From assembly GCF_018143015.1 (NCBI RefSeq), contig NC_054741.1, positions 19,153,736 to 19,217,735 on the forward strand: a stretch of 64,000 nucleotides of DNA, written 5' to 3'. The notes under the pieces were generated by a model. The model was not told the DNA's origin. It did not search any database and saw only the letters and a program-made list of their open reading frames with translations. Of this stretch, positions 34,607 to 46,853 are shown one piece after another (the stretch's first letter is position 1; each line of letters begins with the position of its first letter). A program made the position numbers and the translations under genes. The DNA comes from Lytechinus variegatus (Eukaryota > Echinodermata > Echinoidea > Temnopleuroida > Toxopneustidae).

Positions 34607-35690
34607 CAGTAGAGTGAAAAATGTTGTGAAAATGGGTGATTTTTTAAATATGGAATCGCTCCTCAGTGGGTTTAGATATTGCTTTCTTTGTCTATACTTA
34701 GAATGTGTACGAACCAAAGAGCTATTGGAACTATTCACGATGCAACGAAAGATGACGCTCGACCACTTTGGTTGCCATGTAAATATTGATACTATTGCCT
34801 TGGAACTTAATGCTCGCTATGTAAAATACAAAACATGTGACTGTACATAAAACTACATTCATTATGTTTTGATTAGCAATAGTCAATAGTGGCTGAATTA
34901 TTTCGATTTGTTAAAAGAAAAAAAAAGGAATTGAGAATGGTTTACTGGGATAGTGATTTTCTTATTTAAATGCCCTTACGTGGAGACCTCATACAATAAT
35001 TGGTTCATATTTATACATCGATAAATGGACCACGAAACTTGAAACTACCTCGCAAGTTTGCAAACATCACCTGTTGATATGTCATTTTCATAACAACCTT
35101 TGTTGAGGAATAGGCCTATTCTAAAAATTATGAAAAGGTAAACATGGTAAATCTTAAGATTTTGTTCGAATCATGATGACTGACTGCACAACGATCATTT
35201 TTGTCGCTATATAGGTCTGAAAATCTTTGGCTAGTTTCAGAATGTCAAGAACACATTTTATCAGACAAAATATTCGTGAAATTTTGATTATGTCAGTAAA
35301 CATGCCCGCATAGCCTGAATGACAAAGATGTATAGTATTTGACATATCTTTGGGTGAAATGCTACACACAATAATTACGTGTTATGCGGTGAGCTCCACG
35401 AACAAATCACGAGTTATCGATACGTTACGCGTTATGATTGACATTACACAATAACAAGACTACGACTGAGGTATATTTGGGAATTTTTCAAAATCAATAA
35501 ATTCTTGTAGGCCTATTGCCTGTTCGCATATTAAATGAGTTCATCTTTGCTTGCTCTCTGATTTGCAGCTTGAGGTTGGCGGCTGGCTTATAACGATTTT
35601 AAAACAATCCCGACAAACTCGTAGCGCGCATGAATAGTAGAACAGACTTCAATAAATAAACCACGCCCCCTATTTTCGAGGGGGTATTCG
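34607..35690. other. Non-coding, downstream of the membrane-protein gene
   Basis: AT-rich sequence between the hAT-like element and the last exon of the minus-strand gene. Its 3' UTR should run leftward from 35,690. Two TAGGCCTA palindromes are at 35,111 and 35,508. No other gene is seen. Confidence 0.4.
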
Positions 35691-35947
35691 TCATACGTGA
35701 CTGACGGGTCCCTTGCCGACCGTAGGAGCTTGGACCTTGTACGATGTATTCCCGAAAGGACCACGACCTCCCCCGAGTCCGCCTCCGCCTCTTCGGGAGA
35801 TATCGTCTCGTAGCATGATGTCCATGGCAGCGGGACGGCGTGATGGGGCGCTGCTACCGGGACTACAGTGAAATGATACGAAGATGATAGTCAGTACTAT
35901 GGCTCCGGCCATCATGATGCTGAAGAGCTCAGAACGAGGTTTCTTCT
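35691..35947 (-). CDS. Membrane-protein gene, exon 3 (membrane span and tail)
   Basis: The acceptor is CTTTCTTTCAG; it completes a Glu codon with the previous exon and ends at TGA (35,691-35,693). It encodes EKKPRSE, a ~20-residue hydrophobic span, then a tail with SRRP and RRGGGGLGGGRGPFG. Confidence 0.75.
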
Positions 35948-38900
35948 CTGAAAGAAAGGAAAAGAGTGACAAAGGTATGAATGTCTTGCATTCTTCTTAC
36001 TTAAATTTCTTTTGTATTTACTTTACAACAATACGCACGGGCGTCTTCAGTTGGTCGTTGTGTGGAGTTTATTTTCAGACGACGTCACAATGGAGGGGCA
36101 TGATAATTAATGAAACTGATCCTGGGCATCAGATCATATTCAGATCAGATCATCAATGGGTTTGATGCACAGGTTTTTATTTTTTGTCTTCCAACATGTC
36201 TGCCTCTTACAACGCTCGAAAGGTCCCGGTTTTATAAACCTGGCCATATTTCTTGTTTTCAAATAATGAGCAAGTGTGAGTAGAAATGTATATAGTATAC
36301 TTACTGGAAAATGAATAGGCCATTGAAAAAAACAATGGTTATTTTTTGCGCAGCATAATTATTTTCAGTGAAAAACCTTGGGTTTAGAAAAAAATTGTCC
36401 TGATTGTAAACTGCCTGCAACTCAACCCTCGAAAATCCATACACATCCCATCCAAAAATCGTGTAAATATTTCTAGACCTTCTTGTAATTTATACCCAAA
36501 TTAGTTTATAGCAAAAATGCATTTGTGGAAATATAATAGGGAAAGAGAGAGGCAGATGAGAATAAATAGATAGATAGATAGATAGGTAGGTAGGTGGATG
36601 GATGGATGGATGGATGGATAGATAGATAGATAGATAGATAGGTAGGTAGGTAGGTAGGTAGATAGATAGATAGGTAGGTAGGTATGTAGGTAGGTGGGTG
36701 GATGGATGGATGGATGGATAGATAGATAGATGGATGAGGAGGTATTACCTGGAGGAATGCAATTGATGGTGACTTTCTGGTCACCCGTTTCGTTGCTAGG
36801 CGACAAGATTGGATAGGAGCAATTTAGATATATATCTGAGCAGATTTCAGCTTCACTGGCCCATGAATCGTTTGAAATGCATTGGATACATAGATCTGGA
36901 AGGAAGAAGAATAAAAAAAAACAATATTAGACCTCATCGATTAGATAAATACTTTTTAATGAAAAATATTCCAAAATCTTGGTTACTTATGTCAGATTTG
37001 GACCATGAAGAGTTTTTTTATAAAATAGTATTAACAATCTATGTTAAGCAAAGAAGGTCCCAAAGTATGTTTACCCTATTTTGCTCGGGATTTTTATTCC
37101 AACAAAACATACTGACTTCTGGGAATAACTGCCTTTGTCCCCAGACTCTGAAGAGTGGGATCAGATTCATTTGAGAATTTCAAAAGTTCAATTGACTCAC
37201 GCATACGTTCTTTCTATTTCAAACTCTTTCATAAAGCCATCTCCTTAAACGACTTCTTACATAAAATTAAAAGGAAGGATTCTCCGAATTGTACATTCTG
37301 TCACTCCCTTTCAGAAACCATTATCCATGTATTTATTGATTGTGACATTGTGAAAATTATTTGGAATGAAATAGTTCTTGAAATTTCTCGACATACCAAG
37401 AAGGTTTTCAATCCGTCACCCTTTGAAAAGATTTTTGGAGTTAAGATGACAAATGTATCACTTATATTTTCCTGATCTTCAAATGTTATATTTACTTATG
37501 TAAATTCAAAAATAACATTCCCTAATTTCAGGGTTTTAAAGTCTATTTGAAAACTTGTAAGGAAACAGAATATCGCACTGCCAAAAAGTAAGGTACTCTT
37601 GCACTTCACTTTAGGAAGTGGAAATATGTGATCTGATGTACAATGTACTTGTGTAAGAAACTGCTTGTATATTAGATGTACTTGTTTTCTAGCTGAGCTC
37701 CTTTATTCCATGTAATACTGCTTTGTTCTGATTCATTATGATTATGTTATTGTTTTGTTCTTTTTTTATTGTTTTTTATTGCGATTATATTTTGATATTT
37801 ATGTAATCATTTTATCGATCAATAAAAACTTAATGAAAAAAAGAAGATAAATACTTTGGTTTTTATGACATCTAAGCCTATGTTTCTTAAAATGTAGCAC
37901 CAAAATAATGCATGAGATGCATAATTTGCAAATGGTATTCTGTTTTCAGGATTCATCTATATCAGAAATGATGACGAAACCACATTAATTCGCTGCTTTA
38001 TACCCCCCCCCCCCCCCGATATTTCAGAATGATCATGAACGTTCATCAACCAAGTCCTTAATACCACTGCGATGAAATGTGAAAGAGCGCCATCTTACTT
38101 GTATTATGAATTACAACTGAATCAAACTTAACTTTCCAGCCGATTTACTGTATGGTTACTGCCCAAGAGTAAATTCCAAACCCCACAATAGATTCTCATA
38201 ACATATATTTTGAATGAACGCGCCCGAAATTCAATCGATATTAAAAGAATTATGAAGTCAATACTTTGGGAATAATGATTGATAAATCTGATTTATGAAG
38301 ATGCAAGCGATATTTGAATTTCCGACTTCATTACAAACAAACTATATTTTTTTTAAAACTTCGTATTTATTTTGTGAGTATTATTTCTCTCTCGTTTATT
38401 TTTTTCTTTCTCATTTGATTACATATATCTGTATTAGTACTTTGTTTATTGGTTTTGTTATCTATTTTTTGAGGGGCCCACATTGTACAAGCATCGTTCT
38501 TTAATAATGGGTCCCTCCATTTCCATCTTAATTTAATTTATATTGAAAAAAAGGTATACTTATTTAAAACCTTCAATGTGTTGCCCAAATTGTGTAAGTG
38601 TTTTTCACAACATATGTATTATTATTTTTGTTTCTTTCCAATGGATACAATACTTATATATGTTTCTATATATGGTATACATTTTTTTTTTGATGGAAGT
38701 GAAATAAATAAAATTGAAATTGAAATTAAAATTAAAATTGACTTAATTAGGACTGCCAGTCCAATAAGAACACCCGTGCTAGAGTTGGCCTATGATTAGA
38801 GAAACAAACAGACGAACAAACTGACAGACAGAAATAAAGACATACACACATAATACAGACATAATCTGATGGATAAATATGTCATGAGGATTTATCGTAA

Positions 38901-41900
38901 TAAATAAATGCGTAGAAATATAGACTGATGGATGGGTAGAAGGATAGATGGCTGATAGATTACACGGGTTGATGATAGTTAGATTTATAGATTAATACGT
39001 ACGGTTGTCCTAACATGTCAGTGAACCCCTTCGAAAAATGCACTCATTCATGCTGAATATTGAATGTAGACAACAATACTAAACTGTTTAGTGAGCCTAT
39101 GCAAAGAAATGTTATTCTATGTAAAAAAAATTATCATCTGACTTCATAATTAAATATCTAAAACATGGCAGATCTTGAAATCTTTAAATAATCCATTCTC
39201 TTGTGGGGTTCACCAATTTTTTAACACCATTGTATAAAGGCAGATCGAAAATAGAAGATAAAGTTACATTGAACATAGTGGCAATCCCTTCTTAAATCGT
39301 TATGTCATTGCAAATACAACCTTGTTCCTATTTCTTTAATGTTATATATTTTGTTGTGTACTCTGTATTTTTTATTTTGTTTATGAAAAGTTGCAGAAAC
39401 AAATGAAAATTAAAAATGAAAGAAAATTAATGAGTAGATTGAGAGATAAATCGCGTTGAGAAATCAGAGAACCGAACGAAGGGGGCAGGGGGGGGGGTTG
39501 AAGTGTCATGAAATGTATCAGAATTGCAAATGTGAGATTTAAAATTTGCAATCTCGTCTGTTAAGCGTAATCCCTCGCCCACTCAAGCCGTATAATGTTT
39601 ATTCGCCATGTTCACTAACTCAAAGACAGATTAGCCCTTCCCTAAAGTAGCTTATTGTCAGGGGGTATCTGTAGCGTGACAGGGGCTAGGGGCAACTGTT
39701 CCTTTTATTTACCTGTTTTCAAATGTAAAATACAAAAAAAAAGGAAGGAAGGGGAAAGAGACGGAGAAGAGAAAATGTGAGACAAAATAACGATAACGTG
39801 GAAGTAAAACTTCAAACTATTTTTTAGATTAGATTTCGAACGCGAAAAGATCGTAATTTGCCCCCACCTCGCCCTGGCGACGCCCCTGACTATCAATCTT
39901 ACGGTATATGGATTACGTATACCGGCCATTTACCTGTCTAAACAGCTCACATCATCAGTTGAAATGAAGAATGTTGGGAATTAACAGTGAAACGTTTATA
40001 AACCTCATGCATATAGATAGGGGCTCCGGGGATTACCATAATAATTTCTCATTTCTAATGGTGACATGTGCGTTACTGGTTTTTACTTGCCTTCATCTTA
40101 TATTATCAAAACTCTTCTCGGTTTTTTTCAAATGTCATACTGAAGTTTGTAAATCTTCTTTTTTCCAACGAAAGCAAGTATTAAAAGTTCCAGTATTTTA
40201 TGTTTGTTCTTGGAACGATTGAGCATTAACATGCATAACAGTGATTTTTTTTTATAGCAAAGTTAGAAAAGGCATGGTATTTAAAAAGTTATAAGGTTCA
40301 TGTTTCTCTCATCTTATTACTCCAATGTAGGTTGATAGACTAGATTTCAAATTGTAAGAATTAACAGGTTGGTTGATAAATGAATCAAACCACATTCCCT
40401 TTTAAACAATTATGTCGGTGAGAACCAGTATCAAATTCATTAAAAAGAAAGTGACAAAGTCTAACAAAATATGGGTAATTTGATACTCAAAAGGATATCA
40501 TTCGTGTATGTGCAGCTACCTATGTGCCACTATACGGTAGTACAGTGAAAGAAAACTAATACAGAAATTTCTTTCATTGTTGATTATCCTTTGATGTTTA
40601 TGATGTCCCCCTCTCTCATATACTTTTTTAAAATCTAGTTTTACAGGTTATTTATACTCTTATTCAATTGCCTTGACTCCGCATTCGACCAAAATGATGA
40701 TATACTGTGGCAGAATGGATTGTTGCTTTGGGGACGAATTGTGTTGCTGATGTTGCCAAATAACAACAAATTCAAATATTCATTGATGCCTTGTTAACTG
40801 TATATGATAACACGATATCATACCAAAAGGCAAGCTGAAATTAAGAAACATATTGTTTTGAACTGTTTGATTATGTTAGCAATCTCTTCCACAAAACAAA
40901 ATGAGGGGAAAAAACGAACGGTAAAAAAAAAGAAATTGCTAGTGTACAGTAATATGATAAAAAAAATGAACATTCGTAATGCGCCGGTATCCATCATAAA
41001 AAGATGCTCATGGCGCAATAAAGAAAAAAAGAAATAGGAAACCTGCTAAAGTAGGGAAGTAGTAACGGTACTAATTTATTCATTTCTTTGGGTGTGCCTT
41101 TTCGACATGTTCGACTTATTAATATTTCCTTTTCTAAGATAGCATTAATCAAGATTAAAGTAATCGCGCTCACGAACATGGCATATGGATTTCATTAGTT
41201 TAATTAGGCTGTCCGATTTAGATCAACCATTAAAGTTCGACTGTGACGTATAAAGGTAATGACGAGTTTGTGACTGGTAATTAATTCCTATACTCACCAT
41301 CCTCTAACTGTGCGTTGCTACTGAAAGACTTATAAAAAATTGAAATACTATCTCGGCCGTCTAATTCGTCCATGGAGTATCCCATAATGCTATCAATAGC
41401 GGCGGAAAAATCTAAGAATACATCCACGCTCGACCCAGAAGTTACGAAAATTCTTTGGAATGACAAGGATTCTTCAGTTAACACTGTTTGATTGGTCCAG
41501 TTAGCACTCGATGACGACAACGATGATGGCGACGTCGTCGCAGACGTGCACAGATTCCAATACGGCTCCGATGGATGGACCTCGTTTGTGATTGGTCCGT
41601 TCAAAAGTCTGAGCTCCACTCGATCGTGGTTGGACCGTTCTGCGCACGTGGTGTCGGGAGAATCGGTGACGTTTGGAAGAACTAGAATAAGCCTGTCGAA
41701 TGGCGATTGGCTGGTTAAGGTGAAGGAACACACAGGGCGCGAAAACAACTTGGTCGCGTCTTCAATATCGTCTGCTGCTGCCATTGGAAGTGATAATCGT
41801 ATGCTACCTTCCGCGTCCGACATCTCACTATTAGAAGAATTGATGCATAACGTTGCCATGTCAACTGCAGATGGGAATAAAATGGAGATGATAAGGATAA

Positions 41901-41904
41901 ACAT
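35691..41904 (-). CDS. Single-pass membrane protein with CUB-like ectodomain (three exons)
   Basis: Three minus-strand exons, 41,904-41,298, 36,895-36,749 and 35,947-35,691, join with all introns in phase 1 and GT/AG borders. They give an intact 336-residue protein. Residues 1-20 (MFILIISILFPSAVDMATLC) look like a signal peptide. Residues ~55-190 resemble the core of a CUB domain: VCSFTLTSQSPFDRL, DRVELRLL, YWNLCTSA, RIFVTSGSSVDVFLDF and ISIFYKSF follow the usual strand order. There are N-glycosylation sequons (NWTNQT). Exon 2 adds a compact Cys-rich segment (CIQC...NCSYP...INCIPP). Exon 3 gives a short basic lead, one hydrophobic span (LFSIMMAGAIVLTIIFVSF) and a cytoplasmic tail rich in Arg and Gly ending GKGPVSHV. 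A plasma-membrane receptor or adhesion role is plausible but is inference. The first intron (4.4 kb) holds a LINE insertion. I do not recognise a named homologue. Confidence 0.72.
36560..36735. repeat. GATA/GGTA/GGAT compound microsatellite
   Basis: A run of tetranucleotides changing between GATA, GGTA and GGAT in blocks. It lies in intron 2 of the membrane-protein gene, starting about 13 bp past the donor. The Ile-Tyr-Leu-Ser repeat ORFs read from it are artefacts. Confidence 0.95.
36749..36895 (-). CDS. Membrane-protein gene, exon 2 (cysteine-rich)
   Basis: 147 bp, 49 codons, open throughout, with acceptor CTTCCTTCCAG and donor CTCCAG|GTAATA. It encodes DLCIQCISNDSWASEAEICS... to ...VTINCIPP, with five cysteines and two Asn-X-Ser/Thr sites. 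It is wedged between a GATA microsatellite 15 bp past the donor and a LINE 60 bp before the acceptor. Confidence 0.7.
36956..37844 (+). mobile_element. 5'-truncated L1-like LINE with 13-bp TSD
   Basis: An 889-bp insertion flanked by the direct repeat AGATAAATACTTT (36,943-36,955 and 37,845-37,857). The frame near 37,190-37,420 encodes RSFYFKLFHKAISLNDFLHK, then SPNCTFCHSLSETIIHVFID and CDIVKIIWNEI. This has the Cys-x2-Cys...His...Cys pattern and Trp of the zinc-finger-like C-terminal region of L1-type reverse transcriptases. The upstream part is in a shifted frame with stops. It ends AATAAAAACTTAATGAAAAAAAG. It sits antisense in intron 1 of the membrane-protein gene. Confidence 0.88.
37858..41297. 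other. Rest of intron 1 of the membrane-protein gene
   Basis: AT-rich, no exon seen. It contains a C14-type run at ~38,004, a LINE-type 3' end at 38,471-38,745, and a G8 run at ~39,490. Short ORFs show no domains. Confidence 0.5.
38471..38745 (+). mobile_element. Non-LTR 3' end with GAGGGGYCCAC hairpin, copy 1
   Basis: It starts GAGGGGCCCACATTGTAC and pairs with GGGTCCCTCC ~35 bp later. It then runs ~230 bp to GGAAGTGAAATAAATAAAAT and a tail of AAATTG units. A second copy lies at 57,563-57,837. Confidence 0.65.
41298..41904 (-). CDS. Membrane-protein gene, exon 1 (signal peptide and CUB-like region)
   Basis: The ATG at 41,904 is followed at once by a hydrophobic core. The exon ends GAGGATG|GTGAGT, leaving one base of a split codon. 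It encodes residues 1-202. The long plus-strand ORF over the same bases is its shadow. Confidence 0.75.
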
Positions 41905-43974
41905 TATTTACTCCAGATAAGGGTAGTATAACGAATATATTTTATGAATGGTGAAACTCTACACGACCATTGTTATGCGCGATACAAGAAAATATTGCTC
42001 TCTTTGCCTTAATGACAGACGTTGATGAATAGGCCTATGATCTTGTTGTGTGATAAAAACTTATTTCTCTTGTATCATTCTATTTTTTACTGGAATATGG
42101 AATTTTCATATTTTATATGGTTTCTTTCAAATACAGTGACATAGTTGGTAATCCCCCAGATGACATGCAGTCAAACTGACGAAAATAGTCTATTTCAGTC
42201 TTTTGTACCATGTTTACGTCATTCCTTACGTCTGAAACGATAATGAGAGATATAGGTCTTCACTTTGACAGTAACAGTGATCAAATACGAATAAAGAAGT
42301 CCCTGTTGGGATTTTGCAGTATAAAGTTATTTTTTCAGAAATAGGATTTTGGTTTATTTCTGGCTTGAATGAAAATAATCTGGATCATCATAATGCGCCT
42401 ACATGTGATATTTATAGCTTGCACAAGCATAAGAGTGATAATAGAACGATATCTTAAAGGAATGCTACTGATAGGATAAATATCAATCCTATTTTTCTTA
42501 GAGTGATGCGAGTTGATCAGGAGATGATTATGAAATCCTCAGCTACCTTCCAAAGATCTCGGAAGTGATATGTCGGGGGCGTGGTCACATGGGGCGTGGT
42601 CGCATCGCCTTGGAGGTGTGACGTCACTTCCTGCCGGGAAATTTTGACGCGTACCAAGGACAAGACGTTAGACCATAGAGATGTATTACTAGTTTGCGTT
42701 ATTGGTATATATCTCTATGCGTTAGACACAGACATGACAGAGATTTTTGTCTTCTTTTTTTTTAATACAGGATATGAATGATTTCCAACGTTTTTTTAAA
42801 TTTTATTTTAGTAAGAAACTCTTTCTATATTTTATAATGTCATTAGTCACAGTACATTGTTTATATTGTGTTCCAATATTTCCCCATCTCATACTCTAAC
42901 CCACCTCCAGTGGCCGAGAACCCCGTAAGATGGATTTCAATCGTAACATTTTGCCTTCACAAGCACATAAACGAGATACTGTACTTTGAGTTGACGCCTA
43001 TCTCAACGTTTCAATATTTCATATTGTCATCGGATCCATGTCAGAGATTGCTTGATGTATAGGAGCAAGGTTGGTGAAGTCAAACAATGGATGTATAATA
43101 TCAAACATTATCTCCATGGTAACGTGTGGAACATTATGGTTCGATCAGTCTTTAAGTCATCTGTCAATCTCGCTAATGGGTCGTTTCACATTTTATTCAT
43201 GCCCCCCTCTCCTCTAAAATCACCGAAGGAATAATAATAATAAAAAAAGTTTAGAATCGTTCCTACTATATGAGTGTAGCCTAGTCTATTATTTACATCT
43301 CTAGAACTATGAAAATAATGTAAATTGTTTTTATTCCAATGATGTGTTTGCCATCTTGTATTTCCAGCACGGCTTTTCTCTTATTCTATTTCAAATTAAA
43401 TTTCTATACATGTTCATTACTTAGTCGACAGTGACAGGGACCCATTTTTATGGTTTAGTTATCCAGAATTTTGACTGCCAGACAAACTTCGTCCTCTTAG
43501 GATGGATTTTAAGAATGACATGAAGAAGAAAAGATATTAGAAGTGAGAAGAAGAGTGGATAGATATACTTTGGAAGATGAATTGATCGATAGACAGAAAG
43601 ATGTAAATGGAGTGATAGATGAAATGTGAATAGTGGAGGGATACATTCAACTTGCAAGTGTTCATGTTGGTGCGATAAGACCAGGCGAGGAAGTTAGAAG
43701 AAAGTAAAGAAGATCAGATAAATAAACAAATGAAATAAAACGACTCTACTCGATATACATGTATAAATGAGATTACAACTGAGGCATGCAGGCAAACTGG
43801 CGGACAGACAGATGAATAGACAAACAGACAGTTCGAAAGATAGAGGTGTAAATGGGAGGGAGGAAAGAATGAGAATGAAAGCTAGTGGATGAAGGAGAAA
43901 ATGAAAGAAAATGAAAAAATAGAGGGAAAATTGAAAAGAGGAGGGTGGGAGATAGAAGAGGGGGTGAAGAGAAT
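41905..43974. other. Upstream DNA of the membrane-protein gene
   Basis: No upstream exon was identified. A candidate regulatory cluster is at 42,561-42,632. The remainder is AT-rich with one TAGGCCTA at 42,030. Confidence 0.4.
42561..42632. promoter_or_regulatory. CRE/ETS/GC-box cluster
   Basis: Two GC/CACC boxes (GGGGGCGTGGTC at 42,575, GGGGCGTGGTC at 42,591), a perfect CRE TGACGTCA at 42,619-42,626, an overlapping ETS-type CACTTCCT (42,625-42,632) and a GGAAGTGA at 42,561 fall in 72 bp. It is about 0.7 kb upstream of the membrane-protein ATG. The motif density is unlike the AT-rich surroundings. It could be that gene's promoter, or a promoter on the other strand. Confidence 0.45.
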
Positions 43975-44156
43975 GATAGATAGATAGATAGATGGATGGA
44001 TGGATGGATAGAAAGAGGGGTGAAGAGAGTGATAGATAGATAGAAATATAAAAAGATAGATTGATAAATAGATAGATAGATAGAAAGAAAGAAAGATAGA
44101 TAGATAGATGGATGGATGGATTGGTAGATAGATAGATAGATATTAGATAGATAGAT
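43975..44156. repeat. GATA/GGAT microsatellite
   Basis: Interrupted GATA and GGAT tetranucleotides with purine-rich flanks from ~43,840. ORFs reading Leu-Ser-Ile-Tyr repeats on the minus strand are artefacts. Confidence 0.92.
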
Positions 44157-45367
44157 AAGCAGACTGACTATATTCAAAATATTGAATTCATGTGTAGTTG
44201 TCTAATCTATATCAATATCAAACGTTATGAATATTAAACTATCTGTGATGATCGAATGAAAGCTGTTAGATGATAGATTGTGACGTTATAAGTATTCTGA
44301 ATTTTCTTTTAAGTTAGAGAAAAATACAATTAGAGACAGCGAAGACAATCATCATTAACACTGAGTCGTCCCATACCTAACTCACATTGATACGTCCCTC
44401 TACGGCAATTTCATAACCGATTTTTGACCCGACATACTTCTGCACAAGCCCTTGAGCTAGGAATGTACTTGTCTTTGACCTTGAAGTTTATGGTATTTGT
44501 TATCTCACCGGATAAAATTTCTTCTTTTGTTTTCTTTTTAACCTTCGCATAGAAGACTATAATTCTTTTAAAAACATATTTTAATCAAAAATTTTCCTTG
44601 TGCTAAGAATTAGGATTAAATGTTTTAAAACAAACCAAATAAATGAACGTGATATAATAAGCCGAACTATAATATTTTCGATTAACCTTTGCATTTTCTT
44701 TTATTAAAGTTCACGCAAGAAGAAGCAATCAAATTTCTTCATGAGCTTACGTGAGAGGAGAACGTAACGTCCCGTAGCCCTATACCTTTTCACATTTTAA
44801 TCGATTTGAAGCCTAGCTGCCCGGGTAAATAAATCGACCATTGGACCTAGCTTCTCATCTATGTTTTTACTTCTGGGAATTGGCGATATAGTTTGCCCTC
44901 AGGCTTTGACATTTTGTCTGCTTCACAGGGAGGTAAAAAAGAAAGTTCTTATTTTGATGATCAATGTGATAGGCTACGATTTCATTATGCAAATGTAGCC
45001 AAAATTGAATTATCAAAGGAAAGGCATTTGTCTAGATTCCATTCCGTTAAATAAAGAGACGGGCATCAGGATGTTTCATATTTCCAAGATGGAAGCATAT
45101 ATTTTTCAGAACCTGTAGTCAATAATTGTGTAAATATGTATATATTCATAACAATAATGATGTTTTGTTTTTATTGACATTAAAGAAATGCAAAGTTACA
45201 TATTACTTTATTACAAAGTACAAAATAATACCTTATTAAGTCAATTATCACCATAGCAGAAACTCCGATTACGACAAATTTTCTTAATAATTGATAAATA
45301 CTAAATATTTTTCTGCATGCAGTGATTATGGGGTGGTTGACGAAGGTCAGACAATGAGTTAGATATT
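44157..45367. other. Non-coding spacer
   Basis: AT-rich with no recognised gene or element, up to the target duplication of the composite transposon. Confidence 0.4.
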
Positions 45368-45375
45368 GCGTAATG

Positions 45376-46765
45376 CAGGCGCGTACGCAGGATTTTTGAA
45401 AGGGGGGGGGGTTTCGAGCTGATTTTTTTTTTTTAAATCTCCCGCCCAGTCTCTAAAAAGTGATGAGCGGGGGGGGGGAGGTGATGATTTTTTTTCTTTT
45501 TTTTCAGCGCTGCAAATAAGACAATAACATTTAAGTGGGGATGGGTATGTAATAGTGCGGTCATGACCCGCGAGCGAGCAGAAATGTTCTCGTTTTTGCG
45601 TTGAAAACATAACCTTTTTGTCAATAGTTTGTTGGTATCATAGTCGATGCTACATGTCCTTCGGATCGTAGCACTCATGATATGGCCAACCGCGTAGCCA
45701 GGATTTCATTTTGGAGGGGGCGGTAAATGCACGCGAAGCGCGCTCCCTAGGAGGTGGGTGCAGGGAGGGGGAGTTTCCCCCTCCCGCGCGAAGCGCGAAG
45801 CTTTTAGTGTTTCATAAATTAAAATGAAAAGGAGCCGTTTCTCTTGTCTCTAGTACCTCCAATTCGGTTGACTATATTGCGATTTTGAACCTTGTTTTCA
45901 AAAGTGATTGTAAACGCACAAAAGAGGTATACAATGGAGGAAATAAAAATGATAATAACTCCGCGCAAAGCGCGGAAGCTAAAGTGATTTATCAATTTTT
46001 CTTGCCATAAAAAGGGTCCCGAGAAAAGGGTATTCTCAAAGATATATTGAAACTTTCTTTGGAAAGATCAGATTTGATTACAAACAATTTAGCATCAGTG
46101 CATATTTTTAACTCGCAAAACAGAGGAGAAAAATTGGTAGAGGAAGATATTCCTCCCCGCGATGAGCAATGAAACTCTGAAATTTCAAAGGGCGGACGTT
46201 TCATCAAATGTAGATATCTTTAATACCCAATCGTCTCTAATTCAATTGATTTTCTAAGATTATTGAACTTCATTACAAGGAAAATAGTGCGCATAAAGTT
46301 GAAACTTCTGTGATTTATTGAAATTATCTATCTATATAATAAAGGATGATTATTTTTTTTTACTTATCCTGAAGCGCTTCATTTTGAATATAAAGAAACT
46401 TAAGTGTCATTCAAAATTTCAAACTGAGGGCGCAAAACAGGACAGGAGATGAATATATACAGGGAAATGACATGAAGTTTAATACAATTTGATAAAAAAA
46501 TATTGTACTTTTTTATTCAATACGACACGAATTCCATACCTTCCTCTTTTTAAATTAGGAACCTGTTTGCCCCCAAATTATGGTTGTTTATAGTAATGAG
46601 CTGAAAAGCGGGAGAAGCTGACTTTATGGAGGTGACGGCAGAAACTGATATAAAGATTTTACCCGCTCGGAGCCGACCAGACCAGAAGTTGCGCGATCAA
46701 TTGAAAAAAAAGAAAACTTCATACATTTACTTCGGCCCAACCTTACTCAAATTCATGCCCTAATG
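45376..46765 (+). mobile_element. Outer hAT-like element, left part
   Basis: It starts CAGGCGCGTACGCAGG after the 8-bp target duplication GCGTAATG (45,368-45,375). It is the left 1,390 bp of a ~2.6-kb element whose right part resumes at 49,403; the inner copy separates them. It carries a G/C-run region, part of the ~180-bp repeat, a CGCGTAGCCAGGATTTC word typical of another hAT end, and GCGCGAAGCGCG palindromes. The 71-codon ORF within it recurs with identical translation in the inner copy, showing that the copies are young. No transposase was seen. Confidence 0.9.
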
Positions 46766-46819
46766 CAGGCGCGTACGCAAGGGGGGGTTTCGGGGGTTCA
46801 AACCCCCCCCTTTTCGTTT

Positions 46820-46853
<34 letters not shown>

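Noticed and set aside
34431..34850. 139-codon plus-strand ORF
   Set aside because: It starts in the G/C-run part of the hAT-like element and runs into unrelated DNA.
36501..36806. Ile/Tyr/Leu/Ser-repeat proteins on the minus strand
   Set aside because: They are translations of the GATA microsatellite. Only the first ~20 residues of this ORF are part of real exon 2. The same applies to 43,773-44,177 and 54,557-54,954.
41492..41920. 142-codon plus-strand ORF
   Set aside because: It is antisense to exon 1 of the membrane-protein gene, which has a signal peptide and in-phase splicing.
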